A stretch of DNA of 36,042 nt from Formosa algae (GTDB lineage: Bacteria; Bacteroidota; Bacteroidia; Flavobacteriales; Flavobacteriaceae). The notes beneath the pieces are model-generated. The model searched no databases. It was not told where the DNA came from and was given only the letters and a program-made list of their open reading frames with translations. This document shows, in pieces, positions 1 to 9,477 of this stretch. Position 1 is the first letter of the stretch, and each line of letters opens with the position of its first letter. The position numbers were made by a program, and so were the translations under genes. The DNA lies in assembly GCF_001439665.1 (NCBI RefSeq), contig NZ_LMAK01000022.1:1-36042 (forward strand). The letters run 5' to 3'.

Positions 1-691
1 CTATTTAGGACCAACTTTGGAAAAAGCTGGCATGGCAGATAAAAATATTGTGGTTTGGGATCACAACAGAGATTTACTGTCTCATAGAGCGAATACCATT
101 TTTGAAGATCCAGAAGCAGCAAAATATGCATGGGGAATTGGGTTTCATTGGTACGAAACTTGGGCAGGAGGCGACCCGATGTATGACAATTTAAATAATG
201 TACAAGAATCATTTCCAACTAAAAATAGTTTGTTTACAGAAGGGTGTAATGAAGGATTTACTCAAGAAAAATATCAGTATTGGCCAAATGCAGAACGTTA
301 TGGAAACTCTATGATTAACGATTTTAATAATGGAGTAACCGGCTGGACAGATTGGAATATTTTATTAGATGAAAATGGAGGTCCAAATCATGTTGGAAAT
401 TTATGTTTTGCTCCAATACACGCAGATACTAAAACAGGAGAATTAATTTATACACCAGCCTATTATTACATTGGTCACTTTTCAAAATTTATTCATCCAA
501 AAGCTAAAAGAGTAAGTACAACAACTAGTAGAAGTACCATTGAAAGTACAACCTTTAAAAATATAGATGGTACTATGGTTACTGTTGTTATGAATAAAAC
601 AGATCATGCAATTAAATATAATTTTATAGTAAATGACACTCAAGTTGCTCTAGAGATTTTACCTCATGCGTTACAAACTTTAGTGTATTAA
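1..691 (+). CDS. GH30 family glycoside hydrolase, 3' part only (gene starts before the window)
   Basis: This is the C-terminal part of a glycoside hydrolase family 30 enzyme. The frame is open from base 2, and the five codons before the first possible start (TTG at 17) read YLGPT, which continues the family motif GPTLEKAG, so the TTG is not a real start. About 229 residues remain. The catalytic nucleophile should be the Glu of FTEGC, near base 239. It is followed by the end of the TIM barrel (GVTGWTDWN) and the small C-terminal beta-sandwich ending in LQTLVY. GH30 enzymes of Bacteroidota include beta-1,6-glucanases that remove side branches of laminarin. The GH3 enzyme 64 bp downstream and the MFS permease fit a beta-glucan locus, but glucosylceramidase-type specificity cannot be excluded. 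The family call is firm and the substrate is inferred. Confidence 0.88.
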   Translation, partial: YLGPTLEKAGMADKNIVVWDHNRDLLSHRANTIFEDPEAAKYAWGIGFHWYETWAGGDPMYDNLNNVQESFPTKNSLFTEGCNEGFTQEKYQYWPNAERYGNSMINDFNNGVTGWTDWNILLDENGGPNHVGNLCFAPIHADTKTGELIYTPAYYYIGHFSKFIHPKAKRVSTTTSRSTIESTTFKNIDGTMVTVVMNKTDHAIKYNFIVNDTQVALEILPHALQTLVY

Positions 692-755
692 ACCGGATAA
701 CTATTCTTGTTATAATAATCCTTTTATTACAACCACAAAATCACAAAACAGATAG

Positions 756-3059
756 ATGAAAAAAGCCCTTTTATTTTATATGATTTTAATGAGCATATCG
801 TGCCAGAAATCGACTCCAGATCGCGTAACTCCAAAGACAACCACAACATCAAATGGCATGCAATTGGATTATGAAAAGCGTATTGATAGCCTTTTAAACC
901 TCATGACTTTAGAAGAGAAAATTGGACAAATGAATCAGTATAGCGGGTTTTGGGATGCGACTGGTCCATCGCCAAAGGCAGGGGAAGATGCGGACTCCAA
1001 ATATAAAGATTTAAAAAAAGGCTTAGTAGGCTCCATGCTTAATGTGAAGGGCGTAGCACAAATAAAAGCGCTTCAAAAAATAGCGGTAGAGGACACCCGA
1101 TTGGGAATTCCGTTAATTTTCGGTTACGATGTCATTCACGGCTTTAAAACCATTGGTCCAATTCCTTTGGCAGAATCGGCAAGTTGGGATTTAGAAACCA
1201 TAAAAAAGTCTGCTGAAAATGCGGCAGAGGAAACGGCAGCTTCTGGTATAAATTGGACGTTTGCACCTATGGTTGATATTTCTAGAGATGCGCGTTGGGG
1301 ACGCGTTATGGAAGGCGCCGGAGAAGATCCGTATTTAGGTTCTAAAATTGGAGTGGCTAGAGTGCAAGGCTTTCAGGGAGACGATTTATCTTCTCCAAAA
1401 ACAATTGCAGCCTGTGCAAAGCATTTTGCAGCTTATGGGTTTGCAGAAGCTGGACGTGAATATAATACTGCAGATATTGGAACATCAACACTTTATAATA
1501 TTGTATTTCCTCCGTTTAAAGCAGTCACAGATGCTGGGGTAAGAACGTTTATGAATGCGTTTAACTTGGTGAACGATATTCCTGCGACAGGGAATGTGTT
1601 TCTTCAGCGCGATGTTTTAAAAAGAGATTGGGGTTTTGATGGATTTATTGTTTCAGATTGGGGCTCGATTGGAGAAATGACTACACATGGGTACACCAAT
1701 TCTGATAAACAAGCGGCTGAATTGGCTGTAAAAGCAGGTTCCGATATGGATATGGAATCTAGTGCTTATGTCAAAGAATTAGCGCAATTAGTTAAGGAGG
1801 GCAAAGTCGAAGAAGCGCTTATAGACGATGCCGCAAGACGCATATTAAGAGTAAAATTTGAATTGGGACTATTTGAAGACCCTTACAGATATTGTGACGC
1901 GGACTACGAGAAAACAGTAGTAGGTAAAAAAGCCTTTCATGATGATGCTTTAGATATGGCTAAAAAATCAATTGTGCTGCTTAAAAACGAAAACAACCTA
2001 TTACCGTTAAAAAAAGAGGGACAAAAGATTGCCTTAATAGGAGCCTTGGCAAACGATAAAACGAGTCCGCTTGGAAATTGGAGAATCGCAGCAGACGATG
2101 GTACTGCGGTTTCAGTTATAGAAGGGCTAGCTGCGTATAGCGATAATACGGTAACATATGCGAAAGGTGCAGATGTTTTAACAGCAGATTCAAAGTTGTC
2201 TTTTGCACATGAGGTCACAGTAAATGAAACTGATAAATCTGGTTTTTCTGAAGCTATTTCTGTAGCAAAAACTTCAGATGTTGTAATTATGGTTTTAGGA
2301 GAACATGGTTTACAAAGCGGTGAAGCACGAAGTAGAACACAAATTGATTTGCCAGGAGTACAACAAAGTCTTTTAGAGGAAATTTATAAAGTCAATCAAA
2401 ATATTGTTCTGGTTTTAACCAACGGAAGACCTTTAGCAATTCCTTGGGCAGCAGAACATATACCGGCAATAGTTGAAGCTTGGCATTTAGGTGTGCAAAG
2501 TGGTAATGCTATTGCCCAAGTGTTATATGGTGATTATAACCCAAGTGGAAAACTTCCAATGACGTTCCCTAAAAACGTAGGACAAGTTCCTATATTTTAT
2601 AATAACAAAAGTACAGGAAGACCTGATGGAGAAACTAACGATGTGGTATTTTGGTCTCATTATATAGACGAAAGTAACGCGCCTTTATATCCGTTTGGAT
2701 ATGGATTAAGCTACACATCTTTTACTTATAAAAATTTAACGACACAAAAAACTGCAGCTCGACATATTACAGTGACTGTAGAGTTAACCAATACCGGACA
2801 AGTAAAAGGAAAGGAAGTTGTACAGCTTTATATTCATGATAAATATGCTTCTACGGTAAGACCCGTGAAAGAATTAAAAGGGTTTGAATTGGTTGCATTA
2901 GAACCTCAAGAAACTAAAACAATAACTTTTGAACTGACTGAAGCCGAGCTTGGATTTTATACCGGTCAAGGCGAATATATTATAGAACCTGGCGAATTTG
3001 ATGTCTTTTTAGGTGGAGATTCCAATGCCAAGCTTTCAACAACGTTTAGTTTAGACTAA
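756..3059 (+). CDS. bglX: GH3 family beta-glucosidase (BglX-like), probable lipoprotein
   Basis: A 767-residue glycoside hydrolase family 3 enzyme that should release glucose from the non-reducing end of beta-glucan oligosaccharides. The N-terminus is hydrophobic and ends in SISC (Cys16), so it is probably a lipoprotein of the periplasm or outer membrane. Visible family features are KHFAAYG (222-228), GREYNTADI (233-241), the nucleophile Asp301 in FIVSDWG, the second alpha/beta domain beginning near SIVLLKNENNLLPL (405-418), the likely acid/base Glu523 in SGEARSR, and a C-terminal fibronectin III-like domain (about 670-765). The length is normal for BglX. It lies 64 bp after the GH30 gene and 92 bp before the permease, so the three are probably co-transcribed. 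Specificity for laminarin oligosaccharides over other beta-glucosides is inferred from the neighbours. Confidence 0.93.
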   Translation: MKKALLFYMILMSISCQKSTPDRVTPKTTTTSNGMQLDYEKRIDSLLNLMTLEEKIGQMNQYSGFWDATGPSPKAGEDADSKYKDLKKGLVGSMLNVKGVAQIKALQKIAVEDTRLGIPLIFGYDVIHGFKTIGPIPLAESASWDLETIKKSAENAAEETAASGINWTFAPMVDISRDARWGRVMEGAGEDPYLGSKIGVARVQGFQGDDLSSPKTIAACAKHFAAYGFAEAGREYNTADIGTSTLYNIVFPPFKAVTDAGVRTFMNAFNLVNDIPATGNVFLQRDVLKRDWGFDGFIVSDWGSIGEMTTHGYTNSDKQAAELAVKAGSDMDMESSAYVKELAQLVKEGKVEEALIDDAARRILRVKFELGLFEDPYRYCDADYEKTVVGKKAFHDDALDMAKKSIVLLKNENNLLPLKKEGQKIALIGALANDKTSPLGNWRIAADDGTAVSVIEGLAAYSDNTVTYAKGADVLTADSKLSFAHEVTVNETDKSGFSEAISVAKTSDVVIMVLGEHGLQSGEARSRTQIDLPGVQQSLLEEIYKVNQNIVLVLTNGRPLAIPWAAEHIPAIVEAWHLGVQSGNAIAQVLYGDYNPSGKLPMTFPKNVGQVPIFYNNKSTGRPDGETNDVVFWSHYIDESNAPLYPFGYGLSYTSFTYKNLTTQKTAARHITVTVELTNTGQVKGKEVVQLYIHDKYASTVRPVKELKGFELVALEPQETKTITFELTEAELGFYTGQGEYIIEPGEFDVFLGGDSNAKLSTTFSLD

Positions 3060-3151
3060 ATGTAATTCAAAATACCTATATTATACATACAGATTATTAA
3101 TTCGTTAAACATGAATTAGTTCAAATATCATTCTAATAAAAAAAATAAAAC

Positions 3152-4528
3152 ATGAAAAAAGGTGCTTATTTACTACTAATTGCTGCAGTTTCGGCTCTAG
3201 GAGGTTTGCTTTTTGGTTACGATACAGGAGTTATTAATGGTGCTCAATTTTATCTTACAGAACACTTTGGTTTAAGTGATGCTTTAAAAGGTTGGGTTGT
3301 AGGTAGCGCATTACTGGGGTGTTTTGTAGGGGCTATCGTTGCTGGACCATTAAGTATTAAAATAGGAAGAAAGTGGTCTCTAATTATTTCGGCTATATTA
3401 TTTACATTATCCGCCTACGGTTCAGGTTTACCAGAACTCTTTCCACAATCTGTAAGTATGTTGGTGTTTTTTAGAATTTTGGGAGGTTTAGGTATTGGTA
3501 TAGCATCTATGAATGCACCTATGTACATTGCCGAAATTGCACCGACTAATATTAGAGGTCGTATGGTGACGTATTATCAGTTAGCTATTGTTATTGGATT
3601 TTTTGTAGTGTTTTTAGCAACCTATTTTATAGGTACAACCTTAACACTTGAAGAGAATATAGCGTTTGGATGGCGACGTATGTTTTGGTCTGAATTAATT
3701 CCTAGCATATCATTTTTAGTACTATTATTTGTAGTTCCTAAAAGTCCGAGATGGTTGGCTTTAAAAGGAAAAGATGACGAAGCGTTAGCTATTTTAAAAA
3801 GAATAAATGGTAACGAATTGGCATTAAAGGAGATCCTGTTAATAAAAGATTCATTGCAAGAAACTAAACAAAATATTAAAGTAAATTATTTTTCGAAATC
3901 TATTTTAGCAATTATTGTAATAGGTACCGTGCTTTCTGTTTTACAACAGTTTACAGGTATTAATGCGGTGCTGTATTACGGCGCAGATATTTTTGAAAAA
4001 GCACTCGGTTTTGGGAAGGAAGATGTGCTTGCACAACAAATTCTATTAGCATTTGTTAATTTAGTATTCACGTTTGTTGCGATGTTTACTGTGGATAAAT
4101 TTGGAAGAAAACCATTACTCTACATTGGTTCGGTTGGAATGATTATTGGTTTTTTACTCTTAGGAGTTACGTTGCAGCAACAACAAGTTGGGATGTTATC
4201 GCTAATTGGCGTATTATTATTTATTGCCTCTTTTGCATTATCTATGGGCCCTGTAGTTTGGGTTTTACTTTCAGAAATGTTTCCTAATAAAATAAGAAGT
4301 TTAGCCATGTCTGTAGCGGTATCTGCACAGTGGGCAGCCAACTATATGGTTTCGCAATCTTTTCCTGTAGTAATGGGGAGCGAAACCAATGTTCAGGCAC
4401 CTTGGAATGGTTCGTTGCCATACTTTATTTTTATAGCTTTTATTTTAGTAATTGTGTTTGTGACGTATAAATTTATACCAGAAACTAAAGGGAAGTCTTT
4501 AGAAGAAATAGAAGGCTTCTGGAATTAA
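3152..4528 (+). CDS. Sugar-porter MFS transporter (XylE/GalP type)
   Basis: A 458-residue inner-membrane sugar:proton symporter of the major facilitator superfamily, sugar porter family. Family signatures are all present: GYDTGVINGA (22-31), IGRKWS (71-76) after TM2, GLGIGIASMNAPMYIAEIAP (112-131), RGRM, PKSPRWLA (196-203), QQFTGINAVLYYGADIF (265-281), DKFGRKPLL (315-323) and the C-terminal PETKGKSLEEIE. Twelve hydrophobic segments can be counted. It closes the GH30-GH3 cluster and probably imports the glucose released by them, although the sequence does not fix the sugar. It is followed by a hairpin terminator. The start is the only ATG before the first membrane segment and has an A-rich upstream stretch usual for this phylum. 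Confidence 0.93.
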   Translation: MKKGAYLLLIAAVSALGGLLFGYDTGVINGAQFYLTEHFGLSDALKGWVVGSALLGCFVGAIVAGPLSIKIGRKWSLIISAILFTLSAYGSGLPELFPQSVSMLVFFRILGGLGIGIASMNAPMYIAEIAPTNIRGRMVTYYQLAIVIGFFVVFLATYFIGTTLTLEENIAFGWRRMFWSELIPSISFLVLLFVVPKSPRWLALKGKDDEALAILKRINGNELALKEILLIKDSLQETKQNIKVNYFSKSILAIIVIGTVLSVLQQFTGINAVLYYGADIFEKALGFGKEDVLAQQILLAFVNLVFTFVAMFTVDKFGRKPLLYIGSVGMIIGFLLLGVTLQQQQVGMLSLIGVLLFIASFALSMGPVVWVLLSEMFPNKIRSLAMSVAVSAQWAANYMVSQSFPVVMGSETNVQAPWNGSLPYFIFIAFILVIVFVTYKFIPETKGKSLEEIEGFWN

Positions 4529-4589
4529 ATTTTATAATTCATGGGTAATTAGAATCCTATACTATACCACTTATTTAATAGCAAATTAA

Positions 4590-4627
4590 AAACTCATCCC
4601 GTTTAATATTTTAAATAGGATGAGTTT
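4590..4627 (+). terminator. Intrinsic terminator after the GH30-GH3-MFS operon
   Basis: The arms AAACTCATCC (4590-4599) and GGATGAGTTT (4618-4627) form a perfect 10-bp stem. The 18-nt loop contains a smaller TTTAA/TTAAA pairing, and a T-rich stretch follows. It lies 60 bp after the MFS stop codon and before a promoter-like region, so it most likely ends the upstream operon. Confidence 0.75.
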
Positions 4628-4806
4628 ATTATGTTTTAATTTTCCATTAAAAATTATAATAAATAACAGATGTGGTTCTACACTGAAATAGGAATTTAGG
4701 CTTTACAAATTATCTTCACTAGAATGAAGAAACCATAGCTGTAAGTTTATAAATCATACAGAACATACGTTATACTTGTTTTATGTTACAAATAGCTCAT
4801 TTTGAG

Positions 4807-4836
4807 TTGATACTGTAGTTTTTTATACTATTTTTA
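4807..4836 (+). promoter_or_regulatory. Candidate promoter of the outer-membrane beta-barrel gene
   Basis: TTG at 4807-4809 and TATTTTTA at 4829-4836 are separated by 19 bases. This resembles the Bacteroidota sigma-A promoter (TTG, 17-23 bases, TAnnTTTG), with one mismatch at the last base of the -7 element. It ends 45 bases before the ATG at 4882. The match could arise by chance in DNA this AT-rich. Confidence 0.35.
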
Positions 4837-4881
4837 GATTAATATTATAATAAATAAGAAAAACTACCTCATTTCAGTTCC

Positions 4882-7644
4882 ATGAAAAATTTGCTTGTAT
4901 TCTTTGCTTTGTGTTTTTTTAATATAATATACGCCCAACAGCATGCCTTTGAAATTTCAGGAGTATTAACTTCCGAAGAAGACAATTTACCACTAGAAGC
5001 TGCTACGGTGTATCTACAACGCGAAACAGATAGTACTTTAATTACGTATACCATTTCTAATAATAAGGGCGCTTTTACTTTAGAGAATAAAACGAGTGAT
5101 ACACAAGCTAATTTATATGTCTCGTTTATGGGGTATAATACCTACCAAAAAAAAGTTAAGTTAGATCAGTCTAAATTAGATTTAGGTATTATTAAATTGT
5201 CTTCAAATACCTCAGAGCTAGATGCTGTTTTAATAAAATCTCAAGCTCCTGTTACTATAAAAAAAGATACTTTAGAGTTTAATGTGAAATCTTTTAAGAC
5301 TAAAAAAGATGCGAATATAGAAGATTTATTAAAGGAATTGCCTGGAGTAGAAGTAGGGGCAGATGGTAGTATAAAAATAAACGGAAAGACGGTTAATAAA
5401 GTATTGGTTAATGGCAAGTCGTTTTTTGGAGACGATCCTACAATTGCCACGCGAAACTTAAGTAAAGATATTATTGAAAAAATTCAGGTCTCAGATACTA
5501 AAACAGATTCAGAAGCTTTTGCGGGAGAAGCAGGTGAAGGTGAAAATAAAACAGTAAACTTAGTTATTAAAAAAGAAAATAATAAAGGAGTCTTCGGACG
5601 ATTAGCAGCCGGTGGAGGGACAGACGAGCGGTATCAGTTAGCCGGAATGTACAATCAATTTAACGACGATTTACGAATAAGTGCTTTAGTGGGAACCAAC
5701 AATATTAATGAACCTGGTTTTAGTTATGGTGAAATTGATAAAATGTTTGGAGGAAGAGCGTCTTATGATACCAACAGTCAGATTTTTAATTACGATCTCG
5801 AAGGTGTTATAACGTCTAAAAATTATGGCTTTAATTATGTTGATGATTGGGGGGAAACGGTAGAAGCTTCAGCTAATTATTTTGGTTCCAATACGCAAAA
5901 TGAAAATGAAATAGTTTCAGAGCGAGAAAATATTTTGCCAGACAGTCGGTATTTTACCAATTCATATTCAAATTCTGTACAGCATGCAGATCAGCATACT
6001 ATCGACTCCAATTTTAAATTTAAAATAGATTCTACTTTATTAATAACGTTAAAACCACAGCTTAGAAAAATAAATAGGACCAACATGTATCGGGAGAATC
6101 AAGATTCTTATGATGAGGATGGCGCAGCCATAAACAATTCTTCTAGCCGTTCGTTTACAGAAACCGATGAGTCCGAATTTCAGAATAATATCAACATTAC
6201 AAAACGGTTAGGAGAAAAAGGATCATTCTTAAAACTAGATGTATTTTATAGGACGATTCAAACCGATGATGAAAATGAATTGGAAAATGAGGTAAATATA
6301 TTGGGAGAAACTACTGAAACTACAACCTTAAATCAGTTGCGAGAAACCGATAATTCAGACAAAACATTTATAGCGGCTGCGACTTACCGTTTACCTTTAA
6401 TAGAAAAAGTTCTGTTTTTAGACTTTGGTTATGGTTACCGAGATAATACAAAATTAAACAAGCGAACAACCTTTGATTATAATGATGATGCTTTAGAGTA
6501 TGAGCCCACAACAAATACCGCTTTTAATTCAGATTACGAGTATGCCAATATCACAAGTACCCCAACCGCAAGTGTGGAGTATAAAAAAGAAAAATGGAGT
6601 ACGTCTTTAAAAACAGATTACATTTTTAGAACCTTGGAAAACAAAGATGCATTGCGCCCTGAATTTGATTTAAAGCGTCATTTTAATGCAGCAGCAGTTC
6701 AGTACCGTTTAAATTATAATGGTCCCAAAACCAGATTAGGCTTAAGGTATAATTTAACTAACGATGCGCCAGCTCTTAATCAACTAGAAACCTTTGTAGA
6801 TGTTACAGATCCGTTAGATATAGTTGTAGGGAACCCCGATTTAAGTCCAACAGATAACCATAATTTTAATATTTACTTTAATAAAAATAATTTTCAGAAA
6901 GGTTTTGGGCTTAACCTATATACTTATGCAAGCATTAAAAATGATGCTATTGTGTCTAAAACCACCGTTAACGAAGATTTAGTTCAGGTAACAACCTATG
7001 AAAATGTTAATGGAAATTATAACTTATATAACAATGCTGGTATTAATAAACGCGTTAAAATAGACAGCTTAAAAACCTTAAACATCAGGGTTGGTATATC
7101 ACACTCAATAACCAGATATATAAATTTTACTAACGACGTAAAATATGCATCGCTTATAAATTCTGTAGGTCCAAGTTTAGGGTTGTCATTTAATTGGAAG
7201 GATGTTATGGAATTCAGTACGTATTATAATGTTGACTTTAAACATAATTCGTTTGATATTGATGTGTTTAATACACAGGAATATACAGAACATAGATTGT
7301 ATATTAATTCTACACATTATATCGCTAAAAAATTAGAATGGAGTAATAGTATTAATTATAATTATAATCCAAATATAGCCGATGGTTTTGAAAAAAGTGT
7401 CTGGTTTTGGAATTCTACTTTGGCTTATTCCGTCTTAAAGGATCAGGGGTCTATAACACTAAAAGCTTACGATTTGTTAAATCAGAACAACAATTCCCGA
7501 CGTGTAATTAACCAAAATTATATAGAAGATAGACAAAGTACTGTATTAGAACAATATTTTATGTTGGGCTTTAGTTGGAAGTTTAATACGCTAGGAAAAG
7601 CAGGAGAAGTTGGAAAAAGCCGTGGTATGATTATAAGACTATAG
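4882..7644 (+). CDS. Outer membrane beta-barrel protein with carboxypeptidase-regulatory head (TonB receptor-like)
   Basis: A 920-residue outer-membrane protein. The signal peptide covers residues 1-19 (ends NIIYAQ). A carboxypeptidase-regulatory-like beta-sandwich follows (about 22-108), then a plug-like domain with DLLKELPGVEVGADGSIKIN, KVLVNGKSFFGDDP and ATRNLSKDIIEKIQV (about 145-205). The rest is a long aromatic and Asn-rich barrel (about 230-920). This matches the outer membrane beta-barrel family with a CarboxypepD_reg_2 head, which is related to TonB-dependent receptors. No SusD partner lies beside it, so it is not a classical SusCD pair. It is monocistronic, with its own promoter candidate, after the beta-glucan operon. 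Its ligand is unknown; it could carry substrate for the upstream locus or serve another role. Confidence 0.85.
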   Translation: MKNLLVFFALCFFNIIYAQQHAFEISGVLTSEEDNLPLEAATVYLQRETDSTLITYTISNNKGAFTLENKTSDTQANLYVSFMGYNTYQKKVKLDQSKLDLGIIKLSSNTSELDAVLIKSQAPVTIKKDTLEFNVKSFKTKKDANIEDLLKELPGVEVGADGSIKINGKTVNKVLVNGKSFFGDDPTIATRNLSKDIIEKIQVSDTKTDSEAFAGEAGEGENKTVNLVIKKENNKGVFGRLAAGGGTDERYQLAGMYNQFNDDLRISALVGTNNINEPGFSYGEIDKMFGGRASYDTNSQIFNYDLEGVITSKNYGFNYVDDWGETVEASANYFGSNTQNENEIVSERENILPDSRYFTNSYSNSVQHADQHTIDSNFKFKIDSTLLITLKPQLRKINRTNMYRENQDSYDEDGAAINNSSSRSFTETDESEFQNNINITKRLGEKGSFLKLDVFYRTIQTDDENELENEVNILGETTETTTLNQLRETDNSDKTFIAAATYRLPLIEKVLFLDFGYGYRDNTKLNKRTTFDYNDDALEYEPTTNTAFNSDYEYANITSTPTASVEYKKEKWSTSLKTDYIFRTLENKDALRPEFDLKRHFNAAAVQYRLNYNGPKTRLGLRYNLTNDAPALNQLETFVDVTDPLDIVVGNPDLSPTDNHNFNIYFNKNNFQKGFGLNLYTYASIKNDAIVSKTTVNEDLVQVTTYENVNGNYNLYNNAGINKRVKIDSLKTLNIRVGISHSITRYINFTNDVKYASLINSVGPSLGLSFNWKDVMEFSTYYNVDFKHNSFDIDVFNTQEYTEHRLYINSTHYIAKKLEWSNSINYNYNPNIADGFEKSVWFWNSTLAYSVLKDQGSITLKAYDLLNQNNNSRRVINQNYIEDRQSTVLEQYFMLGFSWKFNTLGKAGEVGKSRGMIIRL

Positions 7645-7676
7645 TCTTAATCATTGTTTACTTAACACCAAATCCA

Positions 7677-7769
7677 TTGAAAGTTATCGCTTTTCTATTA
7701 GTAATACTTTTAACGTCTTGTATTGAAGATTCTAATTACAAATGCTCTGTTCTAGGAAGAAAACCTTAA
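7677..7769 (+). pseudogene. Small lipoprotein-like ORF or gene remnant
   Basis: Thirty codons from a TTG read as a clear lipoprotein signal: a lysine, a hydrophobic run, then the lipobox LTSC followed by acidic residues (IEDSN). A stop comes only 15 residues after the Cys. The frame lacks an ATG at the point where one is expected and overlaps the next reading frame. It is most simply the surviving 5' end of a deleted lipoprotein gene. It might also be a real short lipopeptide with a TTG start, which would be rare in this phylum. Confidence 0.4.
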
Positions 7770-7804
7770 ATTCACGCTTATTTTTAATTCGTAAACTTAA
7801 TATT

Positions 7805-8626
7805 ATGTTTAAAAAAGTGTTTTTGCTGTTGTTTTTTTGGACGTGTAAAAATCCGAATGCAGAATTGAATACCACTACAAATTATCAATTAAGCAAGCCT
7901 TCTAAAATATGGGAAATGCCTAAAAAACTGGTTGAGATTTCTGGGATTTCTATTCTAAATTTTCCGCATATATTAAGTATTAATGATGAAGAAGGTAAAT
8001 TATACGATTATAATCTAGAAACAAAAGATTTAGAAGAAACCTATAAGTTTGGAAAGGATGGCGATTATGAAGATTTAGCAATCACGGAAGATGCTATTTA
8101 TGTTTTAAAATCTAATGGTACGATCTATCAGATAAAAAACTTTAAAAAGAAGCCTAAAGTAGAAACGTTTAAAACCTTTTTAAGCGAAAAGCAGGATACC
8201 GAAGGTTTGTTTTTTGACGCTGACAAAAACCGTCTATTAATAGCGTGCAAAGAAGAGGTAGAAATAGATGATGAGGATTATAATGTGATTTACGAGTTTG
8301 ATTTGAATACAAATACACTAGAAAAAACTCCTGCATTTACCATTTCAAAAGAGCATTTTAAGTATAAGGATAAAAAGCATGATTTTGCCCCGAGTGGTTT
8401 AGCTATTCATCCAAAAACAAATACCTTATTTGTGATTTCTACAGTTGGTAAACTTATGATAGAAATGAGTTTAGATGGAGAAATATTAAACAAATATAAT
8501 TTAGATTATTCCCATTTTATACAGCCAGAAGGTATCTTTTTTACACCCAATGGAGATTTATATATTTCTAATGAAGGGAAGAAAGACAAGGGGAATATTT
8601 TAAGATTTGATTATATAAATAAATAG
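7805..8626 (+). CDS. SdiA-regulated-like beta-propeller lipoprotein
   Basis: I choose the ATG at 7805 over the upstream ATG at 7742, because MFKKVFLLLFFWTC is a lipoprotein signal (Cys14) and the extra upstream residues have no signal character. The mature protein of about 260 residues contains propeller-like repeats: LVEISGISILNFPHILSINDEEGKLYDY, DYEDLAI, KQDTEGLFFDADKNRLLIACK, FAPSGLAIHP and QPEGIFFTPNGDLYISNEG, shown here in parts. This repeat grammar is typical of the SdiA-regulated family, secreted six-bladed propellers of unknown function. It is followed 61 bp later by a DUF547 gene, which may be co-transcribed. No catalytic residues can be assigned. Confidence 0.72.
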   Translation: MFKKVFLLLFFWTCKNPNAELNTTTNYQLSKPSKIWEMPKKLVEISGISILNFPHILSINDEEGKLYDYNLETKDLEETYKFGKDGDYEDLAITEDAIYVLKSNGTIYQIKNFKKKPKVETFKTFLSEKQDTEGLFFDADKNRLLIACKEEVEIDDEDYNVIYEFDLNTNTLEKTPAFTISKEHFKYKDKKHDFAPSGLAIHPKTNTLFVISTVGKLMIEMSLDGEILNKYNLDYSHFIQPEGIFFTPNGDLYISNEGKKDKGNILRFDYINK

Positions 8627-8687
8627 TTTGTTTTCTGTAATCGTAACGACTAATTTTTAAATTAATATTTAAGATCGTTTTGGTTTC

Positions 8688-9377
8688 ATGTCAAATTCAA
8701 ACTCTATAATTACGCTTTCAGGTACATTATTACTTCATGTTAAACTTAATGAAGATACCAAATCTTTAGAACAGGATTTGGGTAATTTATCTCTGAAAGA
8801 TTTGCAATCTCAATTAACTACAGATCAAGCAAAACAAACGTTTTGGATAAATATCTATAACGCGTATTTTCAAATACTAGCTACTCAAAATCAGACACAA
8901 GGCAAGCATATTTTTAAAATAAAATCTGTGAACATTGCACATTCACAATTTAGTTTAGATGATATTGAACATGGTATTTTAAGAAAATACAGATGGAAGA
9001 AAAGTTTAGGCTATATTCAAAATCCGTTTGTGTCTGCTTTAATCAAGGCATTAGCAGTCCAAACCATAGATTTTCGCATCCATTTTGCTTTAAATTGTGG
9101 CGCTAAAAGTTGTCCGCCTATCGCATTTTACACTTTAGATAAACTTGATGAACAATTAGATAATGCCATGTATTCTTTTTTGTCTTCAGAGACTTCCATA
9201 AACAGCAATACAAATACAGTGCAAACCTCTAAATTGCTATTCTGGTTTCAAGGTGATTTTGGAGGTTTAAAAGGTGTAAGACGGATGTTAAACAAAGTGT
9301 TGCAAATTGAAAATAATACCTATACGCTTAAGTATAATGCTTACAGTTGGGAACCTCATTTAGAAAATTTTGTATAA
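8688..9377 (+). CDS. DUF547 protein, no signal peptide
   Basis: A 229-residue DUF547 protein. Diagnostic motifs are FWINIYNAY (52-60), LDDIEHGILRK (90-100), RIHFALNCGAKSCPP (130-144) and KLLFWFQGDFGG. The conserved Cys137 and Cys142, with His95 and His132, resemble a thiol- or metal-type active site, but the family has no established biochemical function. Unlike the paralogue at 10839-11603, this copy has no signal peptide and should be cytoplasmic. It shares the RIHFA-NC-SCP core with that paralogue. It ends at a strong hairpin terminator facing the convergent kinase gene. Confidence 0.85.
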   Translation: MSNSNSIITLSGTLLLHVKLNEDTKSLEQDLGNLSLKDLQSQLTTDQAKQTFWINIYNAYFQILATQNQTQGKHIFKIKSVNIAHSQFSLDDIEHGILRKYRWKKSLGYIQNPFVSALIKALAVQTIDFRIHFALNCGAKSCPPIAFYTLDKLDEQLDNAMYSFLSSETSINSNTNTVQTSKLLFWFQGDFGGLKGVRRMLNKVLQIENNTYTLKYNAYSWEPHLENFV

Positions 9378-9381
9378 AAAA

Positions 9382-9435
9382 AACACAGACTAAAAACACA
9401 AGATCTTATTTTCAATTGTGTTTTTAGTCTGTGTT
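9382..9435. terminator. Bidirectional intrinsic terminator with perfect 20-bp arms
   Basis: AACACAGACTAAAAACACAA (9382-9401) and its exact complement (9416-9435) flank a 14-nt loop. The left arm is preceded by a run of eight A and the loop is T-rich. It lies 4 bp after the DUF547 stop and 42 bp from the end of the convergent kinase gene. It probably terminates both. A second 7-bp hairpin (TGCCATG/CATGGCA) follows at 9440-9460. Confidence 0.8.
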
Positions 9436-9477
9436 GTAATGCCATGTGTAATGCATGGCAATATTTAATTTGTATCC

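Larger units (their letters stand above)
4529..4881. other. Intergenic region, 353 bp
   Basis: This gap holds the terminator at 4590-4627 and, at its right end, a promoter-like pair for the following gene. I see no coding signal on either strand and no tRNA-like structure in the middle. Confidence 0.6.

Noticed and set aside
17-19. TTG at 17 as the start of a 224-residue protein
   Set aside because: The frame is open to the left edge and the upstream codons encode family sequence (YLGPT), so the gene is truncated by the window, not started here.
4882-7644. Calling the beta-barrel gene a SusC
   Set aside because: There is no SusD gene beside it and the barrel and plug motifs fit the outer membrane beta-barrel family with a CarboxypepD head better than SusC.
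9440-9460. TGCCATG/CATGGCA hairpin as a separate regulatory element
   Set aside because: It adjoins a much stronger terminator between convergent genes and is most likely an accessory or chance stem.
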